A stretch of DNA of 64,000 nucleotides from Bradyrhizobium sp. CSA112 (GTDB lineage: Bacteria > Pseudomonadota > Alphaproteobacteria > Rhizobiales > Xanthobacteraceae), in NCBI RefSeq assembly GCF_029051645.1, contig NZ_JAACFS010000001.1, positions 496,001-560,000 of the forward strand, written 5' to 3'. The notes under the pieces were generated by a model that made no database searches, had not been told where the DNA came from, and saw nothing but the letters and a program-made list of their open reading frames with translations. How positions within the stretch are numbered: the first letter of the stretch is position 1; the number at the start of each line of letters is the position of its first letter. Shown here in pieces: positions 1 through 8,768 of this stretch. The translations under genes were made by a program, and so were the position numbers.

Positions 1-1
1 T

Positions 2-343
2 GTCGAGCACATGACACACCGCGTTGCCGTCATGTATCTCGGCAAGATCGTCGAGATGGCGGGAAGGCAGCAAATCTTTACCGCGCCGAGGCATCCCTAC
101 ACCAAAGCTCTGCTGTCAGCCGTTCCGGTGCCGGAGCCCGGTGCCATTCGTAATCCGATCATCCTGAAAGGCGACGTGCCGAGCCCGATCAATCCGCCCA
201 GCGGTTGCCGCTTCCACACCAGGTGTCCATTCGTGTTCGATCGCTGCCGGACGGAAGAGCCGGAGCTGCGGTCGACGGAAGACGGTCAATGGGTGGCATG
301 CCATCTCAAGGCCCTGCCGGAAGCGCGCGGACCCTCTCACTGA
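2..343 (+). CDS. Oligopeptide/dipeptide ABC transporter ATP-binding protein, C-terminal part (5' end outside window)
   Basis: This is the last 113 codons of a DppF/OppF-type ATPase; the frame is open from the first bases of the window. It starts just after the H-loop region, with [18 protein letters not shown], and continues with the family-typical [12 protein letters not shown] segment. The C-terminal oligopeptide-transporter motif follows, with the Cys pattern [15 protein letters not shown] and a final WVACH. Walker A, signature and Walker B motifs lie outside the window. It would energise peptide or related solute import with membrane partners further left. Family assignment is secure; the substrate is unknown. 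Confidence 0.93.
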   Translation, partial: VEHMTHRVAVMYLGKIVEMAGRQQIFTAPRHPYTKALLSAVPVPEPGAIRNPIILKGDVPSPINPPSGCRFHTRCPFVFDRCRTEEPELRSTEDGQWVACHLKALPEARGPSH

Positions 344-369
344 TCCCCTGGCTCGCGGCGCTCGCCGAC

Positions 370-477
370 CTACTTGATGCCGTTATCACGGTCGCCTGCT
401 TCGCCGAGACCCGGCAGAATATAGGCGTTGCCGTCCAGCCCCTGGTCGATCGCCGCGAGCCAGATCGGAACGAGCGA
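370..477 (-). pseudogene. upp: 3' remnant of uracil phosphoribosyltransferase (upp)
   Basis: Read on the minus strand, these 36 codons, including the TAG stop, encode a peptide containing [25 protein letters not shown] recognise this as the C-terminal PRPP/uracil-binding end of UPRT (consensus YI.PGLGDAGDR). An in-frame TAG (478-480) lies immediately upstream and no UPRT sequence continues beyond it, so only the last ~35 of about 210 residues remain. It lies tail to tail with the ABC ATPase ending at 343. UPRT salvages uracil to UMP; this fragment cannot. From 478 to the next gene at 755 I see no other gene. Confidence 0.72.
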
Positions 478-754
478 CTAAGAGCGCCTCCAGATATTCA
501 ACGAGTGGCGGGCAGACGGCAGTCAGGTGGGAGCTTGCCGTCGGTCGTTCTTCCAAAGTAAAGATCAAATTGTAGATGGGCGTGCTGCCACATTGAGCAG
601 GCCGCTATTTCCATTAGTCGGCCTTATACGTGGCATTTTAACTTCCGATTTTACAATCCGATTTCTCCGTCGCTACGTTTCATCATCAACACGGCCGCGA
701 AACGAGCCGGTTGGATGAGCAGGCTGGTCCATCAACCCGCGGACGGAGAGAACG

Positions 755-2101
755 ATGTCTAGTGATGACAATGGTGATGCGAAAGGCGCTTTGCCCGGGC
801 CTCCGGCGAAGAATAACGGCATTTCAAGACGCGCCGTTCTCAAGGCTGGCGCGGCGGTAACCGGAGCAGCAATCGGCTCCGAGGCAATCAGCGGATTTCC
901 GACCATCTGGGCGCAGGAAATCAAGAACATCGAATTGAGGCATGTCGGCGTTTCATACTCGGTGGTCAAGGCGATCGGAGACCAGGCCGCAAAGGACCTC
1001 GGCTTTAAGGTCACTATGCAGAACCTCGACACGTCGGCCGCAATCAACCGCTTCATCAGCCAGCCCGACTCGGTCGATATCGCCGACCTCGAGGGATGGC
1101 AGGCCAAGCTCGCTGCCAAGCGCGGCGTGATCCAGGGTATCGAGGTCAAGAAGATCAAGGAATTCGACAACATCCTGCCGATCTTCACCAAGGGCGAGAT
1201 CGACGGCCACAAAATTCCGCGGCAGGGCATTTCTCCGTATGAGGCGATGTATATCGCAAAGCCCAACGCAACCGAGCTGCATGATGGCGTCACCGAATGG
1301 GCGACCTTCCTGCCACAAGTCTACAATGCAGACTCGATCGGCTATCGCCCCGATCTCGTCGGTCACGAGGTGACCGAATGGAAGGATCTGATCGATCCTA
1401 AGTTCAAGGGCAAGGCGGCGATCCTCGATGTCCCGGCGATCGGCATCATGGACGCCGCGCTCTGCTTCGAAAGCGCCGGCCTGATCAAGTACGGCAACAA
1501 GGGCAACATGACCAAGCAGGAGATCGATTTCACCTGCGACAAGCTGATCGAACTTAAGAAGGCGGGCCAGTTCCGCGCGACCTGGACCACCTTCGACCAG
1601 TCGGTGCAGTTGATGGCCGCAGGCGAGGTCGTGATCCAGTCGATGTGGTCACCAGCCGTCGCTGCCGTCCGCGTCAAGGAAATTCCCTGCGTCTACGCGC
1701 CGGTCAACGTCAAGAACGGCAAGGAAGGCTATCGCGGCTGGTGCAACGGCATGGGCCTGATGAAGCACCTGTCGGGCAAGAAGCTCGATGCGGCCTACGA
1801 ATATCTCAACTGGTACCTGTCAGGCTGGCAGGGCGGCTTCGTCGGTCGTTACGGCTATTACAGCCCGGTGCCGTCGACAGCCAGGAAGTTCCTGACCGCG
1901 GCGGAGTGGGACTTCTGGTACGACGGCAAGCCTGCGCCCTCGGTCATCAACGATCCCTATGGCGTGCCGATGGAAAAGGCCGGCACCAGACGTGACGGTG
2001 GTTCATTCCTCGATCGGGTCAAGAACATCTCTTGCTGGAACACGCTGATGGATGAAGCGGCCTACATGAACAAGCGCTGGAACGACTTCAAGATCGCCTG
2101 A
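755..2101 (+). CDS. ABC transporter substrate-binding protein, spermidine/putrescine (PotD/F) type, Tat-exported
   Basis: 448 aa. The N-terminus has a twin-arginine signal (SRRAVLKAG, residues 24-32) followed by an Ala/Gly-rich stretch; mature protein probably begins near residue 47 after IWAQ. The rest is a PotD-like extracellular solute-binding fold with GYRPDLVG, DPKFKGKAAILD and GYYSPVPST-like segments. A GGAGAG ribosome site precedes the ATG. It is the first gene of a four-gene polyamine-type transporter (with 2182, 3039 and 3942). The operon partners (molybdenum hydroxylase, amidase) suggest the ligand is a nitrogenous compound feeding that pathway rather than putrescine itself; that part is inference. 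Confidence 0.9.
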   Translation: MSSDDNGDAKGALPGPPAKNNGISRRAVLKAGAAVTGAAIGSEAISGFPTIWAQEIKNIELRHVGVSYSVVKAIGDQAAKDLGFKVTMQNLDTSAAINRFISQPDSVDIADLEGWQAKLAAKRGVIQGIEVKKIKEFDNILPIFTKGEIDGHKIPRQGISPYEAMYIAKPNATELHDGVTEWATFLPQVYNADSIGYRPDLVGHEVTEWKDLIDPKFKGKAAILDVPAIGIMDAALCFESAGLIKYGNKGNMTKQEIDFTCDKLIELKKAGQFRATWTTFDQSVQLMAAGEVVIQSMWSPAVAAVRVKEIPCVYAPVNVKNGKEGYRGWCNGMGLMKHLSGKKLDAAYEYLNWYLSGWQGGFVGRYGYYSPVPSTARKFLTAAEWDFWYDGKPAPSVINDPYGVPMEKAGTRRDGGSFLDRVKNISCWNTLMDEAAYMNKRWNDFKIA

Positions 2102-2109
2102 GGCGAACT

Positions 2110-2131
2110 GGCCTGCCGGCGTCGGCAGGCC
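2110..2131 (+). other. Intercistronic hairpin after the binding-protein gene
   Basis: GGCCTGCCG and CGGCAGGCC form a perfect 9-bp stem with a GCGT loop, 9 bases after the stop codon of the binding protein. There is no T-run. Such hairpins behind binding-protein genes commonly protect the upstream mRNA and keep permease expression lower; that role is inferred here. Confidence 0.6.
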
Positions 2132-2181
2132 GCAAACTGCCGTTCCGAAAGATCCAGAATGAAGTCCAGTCAGGCCAGGTA

Positions 2182-3042
2182 ATGCAGCGACCAAATTTGA
2201 GTGCATGGCTGTACGTGACGCCGCTGATGCTGGTGCTGGTCCCGTTTTTCCTGCTACCGACACTTGTCGTGCTGGTCGCGAGCTTCTTCGAGACCGATGG
2301 CTTCGGTGGATTGCTTCCGGCGTTTACGCTAGCGAACTACGTCGACGTGCTCACATCGGCGCAGACATTCCTGCTGTATGTGACGACGCTAAAATTTGCG
2401 ATCCTGACCTGGCTTTTCACGCTGATCATCGGCTTCCTGGTCGCATATTTTCTCGTCTTCCACGTCAAGAACCAGCTGCTCGCGATCGGCCTGTTTCTGG
2501 TCTGCACGATCCCGTTCTGGACCTCGAACATCATCCGGATGATTTCCTGGATTCCGCTGCTGGGAAAGGAAGGGCTGGTCAACTCGACGCTGCTCGGAAT
2601 CGGCGTGATCCGTGAGCCCTTTGAAGTATTGCTCTATTCCGGGCTCGCGGTCGTGATCGCCTATGTGCACCAGCTAACAATCTTCATGGTGGTGCCGATC
2701 TTCAATTCGCTGGCGCGCATCGACAAGCGGGTGGTGGAGGCGGCGCTCGACGCCGGTGCCAGCCGGCTCGACGTGATGCGATACATCATCATTCCGATGT
2801 CGAAGAGCGGCATCGCGCTCGGATCGACCTTCGTTATCTCCATCGTGATGGGCGACTTCTTCGTGGTCAAGGTGATGTCCGGCGGCGGTTCCGCCTCGGT
2901 TGTCAGCGCGTTCTACGAAAATGTCGGCGTGCTGCAGTATCCGATTGCGGCGGCGAGCGCCATGTTGCTGACCCTGGTTCTCATTGCCATGATCGCCCTG
3001 ATCCTGCGCGTCGTCGATATCCGCCGGGAGATCACGCAATGA
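2182..3042 (+). CDS. ABC transporter permease, PotB type
   Basis: 286 aa integral membrane protein with about six hydrophobic segments. It carries the binding-protein-dependent permease signature (EAA loop) VVEAALDAGASRLDVMRYI near residues 182-200, which contacts the ATPase. It forms the transmembrane channel with the next gene. The last four bases (ATGA) are shared with the start of the second permease, indicating translational coupling. Length and topology are normal for PotB/PotH. Confidence 0.92.
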   Translation: MQRPNLSAWLYVTPLMLVLVPFFLLPTLVVLVASFFETDGFGGLLPAFTLANYVDVLTSAQTFLLYVTTLKFAILTWLFTLIIGFLVAYFLVFHVKNQLLAIGLFLVCTIPFWTSNIIRMISWIPLLGKEGLVNSTLLGIGVIREPFEVLLYSGLAVVIAYVHQLTIFMVVPIFNSLARIDKRVVEAALDAGASRLDVMRYIIIPMSKSGIALGSTFVISIVMGDFFVVKVMSGGGSASVVSAFYENVGVLQYPIAAASAMLLTLVLIAMIALILRVVDIRREITQ

Positions 3043-3932
3043 CGGTCGCTCTAGGCGAGGCTGATTTGCCCATGATCAGAACCCGGCGCATTTCCGCTGT
3101 CGCGCGCGGCGACCGCCGCCCCTGGACCTTCTACGCACTCGCGGTTGTTTTCACGCTCTACGTCGCCGCCCTCTACGGGCCGATGATCTGCATCTATATC
3201 CTGTCGTTTCAGGATATCCGCGGCGGCCTGGTATTTCCGATGAAGGGTCATTCGCTACACTGGTTCATCGATCTGTTCACGCAGGTCCGCACCGGCGACG
3301 TCAAGGGGTCGTTCGATCGCTCGATCAAGCTTGCGGCGCTGGTAACGGTAATCACGCTCGTTGTTTCACTAATGGCGGGACTGGCGTTTCGCCGCCGCTT
3401 TTTCGGCGACACGGCGGTGTTCTACCTGATGATCGGCAGCCTTGTGGCGCCCGGGCTGGTGCTCGGCCTCGGCATAGGCCTGTTGTTCCAGTGGGTCGGC
3501 ATCAGCCCGAGCTGGTACACGTCGGCGCTCGGCGCGCAGCTGTCCTGGACGCTGCCGTTTGGCGTGCTGGTGATGTTCGCCGTAATGTCCCGCTTCAACA
3601 GCGTGTGGGAAGAGGCAGCGCGGGATCTAGGCGCCAGCCGCTGGCAAACCATCAGGTTGGTGGTGATTCCCGTACTGGCGCCGGGCCTCGTCGCGGTCGC
3701 GCTGTTCGGCTTCACGCTCTCCTACGACGAATTCGCCCGCACGCTGCAGACCTCCGGCTCGCTCAATACCCTGCCGCTCGAGATATGGAGCATGACGCTC
3801 AACGTGACTTCGCCGTCGCTATACGCGCTCGGTACCGTCACTACGATTGTATCGTTCGTGATCATCGGCGCTTGCATCGGCGCCATCATCGTCATCAACA
3901 AGCGCCGTGGTGTACGCGCGACAGGTCATTGA
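3039..3932 (+). CDS. ABC transporter permease, PotC type
   Basis: 297 aa, second membrane subunit of the importer. Hydrophobic segments begin after a basic N-terminus (RRISAVARGDRRPW). The EAA motif reads WEEAARDLGASRWQTIRLV in the C-terminal half. The ATG at 3039 overlaps the previous stop; an in-frame ATG at 3072 would remove 11 residues and is also plausible. It is followed nine bases later by the ATPase gene, so all four genes are very probably cotranscribed. Confidence 0.92.
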   Translation: MTVALGEADLPMIRTRRISAVARGDRRPWTFYALAVVFTLYVAALYGPMICIYILSFQDIRGGLVFPMKGHSLHWFIDLFTQVRTGDVKGSFDRSIKLAALVTVITLVVSLMAGLAFRRRFFGDTAVFYLMIGSLVAPGLVLGLGIGLLFQWVGISPSWYTSALGAQLSWTLPFGVLVMFAVMSRFNSVWEEAARDLGASRWQTIRLVVIPVLAPGLVAVALFGFTLSYDEFARTLQTSGSLNTLPLEIWSMTLNVTSPSLYALGTVTTIVSFVIIGACIGAIIVINKRRGVRATGH

Positions 3933-3941
3933 GGTCTTGGA

Positions 3942-5048
3942 ATGCGCGCAGGCGCCGGCGATATCGAATTGGCAGGTCTCTGCAAGAGCTATGACGGCGT
4001 CACCAACGTGGTCGACGGCGTCAATCTCAGGATTCCCGACGGCGCCTATTGCTGCTTTCTCGGGCCTTCCGGCTGCGGCAAGACGACGATTCTGCGGATG
4101 ATTGCCGGGCACGAGGAGCCTACCGCAGGCGAGATCGTGATCGGCGGCGGGAATGTCGCCGGACTGGCGCCGGTCGAGCGGCGCACCGCGATGATGTTCC
4201 AGTCATACGCGCTGTTTCCGCATCTCACCGTCCGCGACAACATCGCATTTGCGCTGCGGGTGCGCGGGCAGTCGAAGGCCGAGCGCTACAAGGCCGCCGA
4301 CGTGATGATGGAGAAGGTGCGCCTGACTGAGCTGGCGGATCGCTTGCCGGCCAATCTATCGGGCGGCCAGCAGCAGCGCGTCGCGCTCGCGCGCGCGGCG
4401 ATCACCGAGCCGCGGGTGCTGCTGCTGGACGAGCCGCTGTCTGCATTGGACGAGCAGCTTCGGGTGCAGATGCGGCAGGAGCTGCGGCGCATGCAGCGCG
4501 AGCTCGGGATCACCTTCATTCACGTCACTCACACTCAGCTCGAGGCGATTGCGCTCGCCGACATCGTCGTGGTGATGGAAAAAGGCAAGATCAAACAATC
4601 GGGGCCGGCACGCGATGTCTATGCCTATCCGCGCGATCGCTATGTTGCGGAATTTTTGGGCGGGCAGAATGTGCTTTCGGGTAAGGTCGAGAAGGTCGGC
4701 GACAGGTTTGTCGTGCTCTCTCAGCCGAACCGCAGCGGAATCCAGGTCCGGTTGGGCACCGAGGCACGAGTGGCCGTGGGCGACCGCATCGACCTGGCGG
4801 TGCGGCGCGACGATATTGAATTGGTGCGCGCCGATGCTGGCAGCCCCGACGACGGCGCGACAGCGCTGCCGAGTCGGGTCACAGCGATCGAATATCAGGG
4901 CTCGTTCGTCAAGGTGATGCTCGACACGGTGCCGGACGAGGATTTTGTCGCCTACGTTCCGGAACGAATCTTTTTCCGCGATCCCTTCAATGTTGGCGAC
5001 GTCCTGCTGGCCACCTGGTCGGCGGGCCGCGCCCGTGTTCTCGCCTGA
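3942..5048 (+). CDS. ABC transporter ATP-binding protein, PotA type
   Basis: 368 aa. Walker A GPSGCGKTT (41-49), signature LSGGQQQR (139-146) and Walker B VLLLDEP (159-165) are intact, with the Q-loop in MMFQSYALFPHLTV. A C-terminal TOBE-like regulatory domain follows, as in PotA. It hydrolyses ATP to drive import through the permeases encoded at 2182 and 3039. A purine-rich GAGG lies upstream of the ATG. Twenty-five bases separate it from the ferredoxin-like subunit of the hydroxylase, so transport and metabolism are likely in one transcript. Confidence 0.93.
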   Translation: MRAGAGDIELAGLCKSYDGVTNVVDGVNLRIPDGAYCCFLGPSGCGKTTILRMIAGHEEPTAGEIVIGGGNVAGLAPVERRTAMMFQSYALFPHLTVRDNIAFALRVRGQSKAERYKAADVMMEKVRLTELADRLPANLSGGQQQRVALARAAITEPRVLLLDEPLSALDEQLRVQMRQELRRMQRELGITFIHVTHTQLEAIALADIVVVMEKGKIKQSGPARDVYAYPRDRYVAEFLGGQNVLSGKVEKVGDRFVVLSQPNRSGIQVRLGTEARVAVGDRIDLAVRRDDIELVRADAGSPDDGATALPSRVTAIEYQGSFVKVMLDTVPDEDFVAYVPERIFFRDPFNVGDVLLATWSAGRARVLA

Positions 5049-5073
5049 TGTCGTTCATGACGGGAGGTCACCC

Positions 5074-5562
5074 ATGATAGTCAGTTTCACACTCAACGGC
5101 CGGTCGCGGACGGTTGAGATCGAGCCATCGACGCTGGTCGCCGATCTGCTGCGCGAGAACCTAAACCTGACGGGGACCCATGTCGGGTGCGATACCAGCC
5201 AGTGCGGTGCCTGTGTCGTGCTGTTCGATGGTGAGGCGGTCAAGAGCTGCACCTTGCTCGCGCCGATACTCGACGGGGGCACGCTGACGACGATCGAAGG
5301 CCTGTCCGGGCCGGGTGGTTCCAACGCGCTGCACCCGATGCAGGAAGCGTTTCATCAAAATCACGGCCTGCAATGTGGCTTCTGTACCCCGGGCATGTTG
5401 ATGACAGCGGTGGCGCTGGCGACGAAAAATCCGACGCCCACCGAAGCCGAGGTCCGCCGCGGCCTCGAGGGTAATATCTGCCGGTGTACCGGCTATCAGA
5501 ACATCGTGGCGTCAGTGTTGGCCGGTGCAGCCGCCATGCATGCGCCGGGAAGCGGAGAATAG
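5074..5562 (+). CDS. Molybdenum hydroxylase small subunit, 2x[2Fe-2S] (CoxS/XdhA-like)
   Basis: 162 aa. The plant-type [2Fe-2S] cluster ligands are C39, C44, C47 and C59; the second, helical-domain cluster uses C101, C104 (CGFC), C136 and C138 (ICRCTGYQ). All eight cysteines are present. The start is taken at the ATG preceded by GGGAGG, not at the longer upstream reading. It carries electrons from the molybdenum cofactor to FAD. It lies directly before the large subunit, two bases apart. Order small-large-medium differs from the classical coxMSL order. Confidence 0.95.
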   Translation: MIVSFTLNGRSRTVEIEPSTLVADLLRENLNLTGTHVGCDTSQCGACVVLFDGEAVKSCTLLAPILDGGTLTTIEGLSGPGGSNALHPMQEAFHQNHGLQCGFCTPGMLMTAVALATKNPTPTEAEVRRGLEGNICRCTGYQNIVASVLAGAAAMHAPGSGE

Positions 5563-5564
5563 TC

Positions 5565-7952
5565 ATGTCGAACGTGATCGGGATTGGCGCTGCACCGCGC
5601 CGCAAGGAAGACTTCCGCTTTCTGACCGGCCGGGGCAATTACGTCGCCGACATCAAGCGGGTCGACATGACGTTCGGCGTGTTCATTCGCTCTCAGCATG
5701 GCCACGCGGTGATCCGTGGCATCGACAAGGTGCCCGCGCTGGCGCTGCCGGGCGTCCATGCCGTGCTGACCGGTGACGACGTCGCGGCCGACGGGCTTGG
5801 TTCGCTGCCTTGCGGCTGGGGCATTCATGGCTCGGATGGCCTGCCGATGAAGGAGCCGCCGTTCCCGATGCTGGCGCAGGGCAAGGTGCGCTTCGTCGGC
5901 GACATGGTGGCCTTTGTGATTGCCGATACGCTGGAGCTCGCGCGCGCGGCCGCAGAAGCGGTGGTAATCGATTATGAAGTGCTGCCATCCGTCGTCGGCG
6001 TGCTCGAGGCCGTTCGTCCGGGCGCGCCGCAACTGTTCGACGACGTGCCGAACAATCTCTGCTGCGACTGGGAGCTCGGCGACAAGGTCGCCGTCGCGAC
6101 GGCGTTCAAGAAGGCCGCGCATGTGGCGCGTCTCAGCCTCGTCAACAATCGGCTGATCGGCAATCCGATGGAGCCGCGCGCGGCAGTCGCCGAGTCTAAT
6201 GGCGGGACCGGCCATTATACGCTGTGGACCACGAGCCAGTTTCCGCATGTGGTGCGGTTCCTGATGAGCGCCCTGGTGCTCAAGATTCCCGAGCAGAAAA
6301 TGCGCGTGGTGGCGCCCGATGTGGGCGGTGGCTTCGGTGTCAAGCAATTCCACTACGGCGAGGAGGCCGTGATCACTTGGGCGGCGAAGCGGGTCGGCCG
6401 TCCGATTAAATGGGTGGCGGACCGTTCGGAGGGGTTCATCTCCGACCGGCACGGCCGGGATCACGTCACTGAGGCCGAACTGGCGCTGGACCAGAATGGA
6501 AAATTCCTTGCGCTGAAGGTCGTCACATTGGCCAATATGGGCGGCTATCTCTCCACCTTCGGCCCCAACATCCCGACCAATCTCTATGGGCCATTGTTGA
6601 GTGGCGTCTACACGACGCCTGCGATCTATTGCAACGTGAAGGTGGTCTTCACCAACACGGTGCCGGTCGATGCCTATCGCGGCGCCGGGCGGCCGGAGGC
6701 GACGTTCGTGGTCGAACGGCTGGTGGATGTGGCGGCCAAAGAAATGGGCATCGATCGCGTCGAATTGCGCCGTCGCAATATCATTGCCAAGGAATCCTAT
6801 CCGTATCAGACGCCGGTGCTCGTCGAATATGATTCCGGCGATCCGATGGGCTGCCTCGAGGGCGCGCTTGCAGAAGCGGATGTCGCAGGCTTCGCGGAAC
6901 GCAAGGCGGCGTCGGAACGCGACGGCAAGTTCCGCGGCCTCGGCTATTCGACCTACGTCGAAGCCTGCGGCCTCGCGCCGTCGCGCTTTGCCGGGCGCCT
7001 CGGCGCCCGCGGCGGCCTCTACGAAAGCGCCACTGTCCGGGTGCATCCGACCGGACAGGTGACGGTGCTGATCGGTACCCACAATCACGGGCAGGGGCAC
7101 GAAACCACCTTCGCGCAGATCGTGTCGGAGAAGCTCGGTGTCGCTTTCGACAACGTCGACATCGTGTTCGGCGATACCGACCGCGTGCAGTTCGGCATGG
7201 GCACCTACGGCTCGCGATCGCTGGTTGTCGGCGGCGCTGCGCTCTCGAAGGCGAGTGATAAGGTGGTCCTGAAGGGCAAGAAGATCGCGGCGCACCTGCT
7301 CGAGGCCAGCGAACACGATATTCAGTTCGAGGCCGGGGTCTTTTCGGTTGCGGGTACTGACCGCAGCAAGACATTCCAGGAAATCGCCGGCGCCGCCTAT
7401 GTGCCGCACGACTATCCGCTTGAAATCCTCGAGCCTGGACTGGAGGAGCAGGCCTATTACGATCCGGTCAATTTCACCTATCCTGGCGGCTGCCACATCG
7501 CCGAAGTTGAAATCGATCCCGAGACGGGGATCGTGGCGCTGGAGAAATACACCGCGGTCGACGACGTCGGCACCGTCATCAACCCGATGATTGTCGAAGG
7601 ACAGTTGCATGGCGGCATCGTTCAGGGCGTGGGCCAGGCTTTGTATGAAAACGCCGTCTATGACGACGTCTCGGGGCAACTGCTGTCGGGGTCGTTTATG
7701 GATTACACCATGCCGCGTGCCGATCACCTGCCGAATATGACGATCAAGACCCACTCCACGCTCTGCACGCACACACCGATGGGCGTGAAAGGATGTGGCG
7801 AGGTCGGCACCATCGGATCGCCTGCGGCCGTTATCAACTCCGTCGTCGATGCGCTGTCGCATCTCGGCGTTCTTCACGTCGACATGCCGGCGACGCCGAA
7901 CCGGATCTGGCGGATCATTCAGAACGCCACGATGCCGCTCGCCGCAGAGTAG
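5565..7952 (+). CDS. Molybdenum hydroxylase large (molybdopterin-binding) subunit, CoxL form II type
   Basis: 795 aa, the usual size for the catalytic subunit. The molybdenum-pterin loop motif VGGGFGVK is at residues 253-260. The active-site loop reads AYRGAGR at 370-376, which is the form II signature; true CO dehydrogenase has AYRCSFR with the Cu-binding cysteine. The catalytic base is expected to be E746 in KGCGEVG. It should hydroxylate a carbon in a heterocycle, aldehyde or similar substrate using water, passing electrons through the small and FAD subunits. The substrate cannot be read from sequence. The amidase and polyamine-type importer in the same unit favour an N-containing substrate. 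Confidence 0.93.
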   Translation: MSNVIGIGAAPRRKEDFRFLTGRGNYVADIKRVDMTFGVFIRSQHGHAVIRGIDKVPALALPGVHAVLTGDDVAADGLGSLPCGWGIHGSDGLPMKEPPFPMLAQGKVRFVGDMVAFVIADTLELARAAAEAVVIDYEVLPSVVGVLEAVRPGAPQLFDDVPNNLCCDWELGDKVAVATAFKKAAHVARLSLVNNRLIGNPMEPRAAVAESNGGTGHYTLWTTSQFPHVVRFLMSALVLKIPEQKMRVVAPDVGGGFGVKQFHYGEEAVITWAAKRVGRPIKWVADRSEGFISDRHGRDHVTEAELALDQNGKFLALKVVTLANMGGYLSTFGPNIPTNLYGPLLSGVYTTPAIYCNVKVVFTNTVPVDAYRGAGRPEATFVVERLVDVAAKEMGIDRVELRRRNIIAKESYPYQTPVLVEYDSGDPMGCLEGALAEADVAGFAERKAASERDGKFRGLGYSTYVEACGLAPSRFAGRLGARGGLYESATVRVHPTGQVTVLIGTHNHGQGHETTFAQIVSEKLGVAFDNVDIVFGDTDRVQFGMGTYGSRSLVVGGAALSKASDKVVLKGKKIAAHLLEASEHDIQFEAGVFSVAGTDRSKTFQEIAGAAYVPHDYPLEILEPGLEEQAYYDPVNFTYPGGCHIAEVEIDPETGIVALEKYTAVDDVGTVINPMIVEGQLHGGIVQGVGQALYENAVYDDVSGQLLSGSFMDYTMPRADHLPNMTIKTHSTLCTHTPMGVKGCGEVGTIGSPAAVINSVVDALSHLGVLHVDMPATPNRIWRIIQNATMPLAAE

Positions 7953-7964
7953 GAGGAGGCGAAA

Positions 7965-8768
7965 ATGAGGTCATTTGCGTTTCACAGGCCGACCACCCTC
8001 TATGAAATGTCGGCGCTGCTTGGCGGTGTTGCCGACAGCATGCCGCTGGCCGGCGGGATGACGTTGCTGCCGACCATCAAGCAGCGGTTGGCGGCGCCCG
8101 CGGCGCTGATCGACCTATCGAAGATCCCGCAGCTATCCGGGATTTCGGCTCAAGCCGACGTCCTGACGGTCGGTGCGATGACCCGCCATGTCGATGTCGC
8201 GGAGTCGGAACTGGCTCGCAGCAAGATACCGCTGCTTGCCAGCCTCGCGGCCGGCATCGGTGATCCTGCGGTTCGCAACCGCGGCACGATCGGTGGCTCG
8301 GTTGCCAATAACGATCCTTCGGCCGACTATCCGGCCGCGGTGCTCGCGCTCGATGCGATGGTTGTGACCGACCGTCGGGAGATCGCCGCCGACGCGTTCT
8401 TCCGGGGGCTGTTCGAAACGGCGCTCGACCCGGGCGAGATCATCACCGCCTTGCGCTTTCCGGTGCCGTCCGCCGGGGGCTACGCCAAATTCAAATCGCC
8501 GGCGTCACGCTATGCGGTGGTCGGTGTGTGTGTGGCGAAGAAAGCCGGAAAGGTTCGGGTCGCGGTAACCGGGGCTGGACCAGGCGTATTTCGTGTCGCC
8601 GCAATGGAAGCCGCGCTGGAGCGCACGTTTACGCCTGAAGCGATCGCGGCGATCAAGCTGGACGCCGAAAATCTGAGTTCCGATATCCACGCGGATGCGG
8701 AATACCGCGCCCATCTCGTGACCGTCATGGCGAAAAAGGCCGTGATGTCCGCCCTTCAAACATCGTGA
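7965..8768 (+). CDS. Molybdenum hydroxylase FAD-binding medium subunit (CoxM-like)
   Basis: 267 aa. FAD-binding motifs AGGMTLLP near the N-terminus and RGTIGGSVANNDPSADYPA in the middle are typical of the FAD_binding_5 and CO-dehydrogenase flavoprotein C-terminal domains. It transfers electrons from the Fe-S subunit to an acceptor. A strong AGGAGG ribosome site precedes the ATG, 12 bases after the large subunit. Its TGA stop overlaps the GTG start of the amidase. Confidence 0.93.
   Translation: MRSFAFHRPTTLYEMSALLGGVADSMPLAGGMTLLPTIKQRLAAPAALIDLSKIPQLSGISAQADVLTVGAMTRHVDVAESELARSKIPLLASLAAGIGDPAVRNRGTIGGSVANNDPSADYPAAVLALDAMVVTDRREIAADAFFRGLFETALDPGEIITALRFPVPSAGGYAKFKSPASRYAVVGVCVAKKAGKVRVAVTGAGPGVFRVAAMEAALERTFTPEAIAAIKLDAENLSSDIHADAEYRAHLVTVMAKKAVMSALQTS

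Noticed and set aside
5496..7877. Very long minus-strand open frame (793 codons) opposite the hydroxylase large subunit
   Set aside because: It is a shadow of the real gene in GC-rich codon-biased DNA; composition is His/Arg/Asp-rich and no family is recognisable, while the plus-strand gene has all motifs.
5565..7952. True CO dehydrogenase
   Set aside because: The active-site loop is AYRGAGR, not AYRCSFR, so the Cu-Mo cluster ligand is missing and CO oxidation is unlikely.
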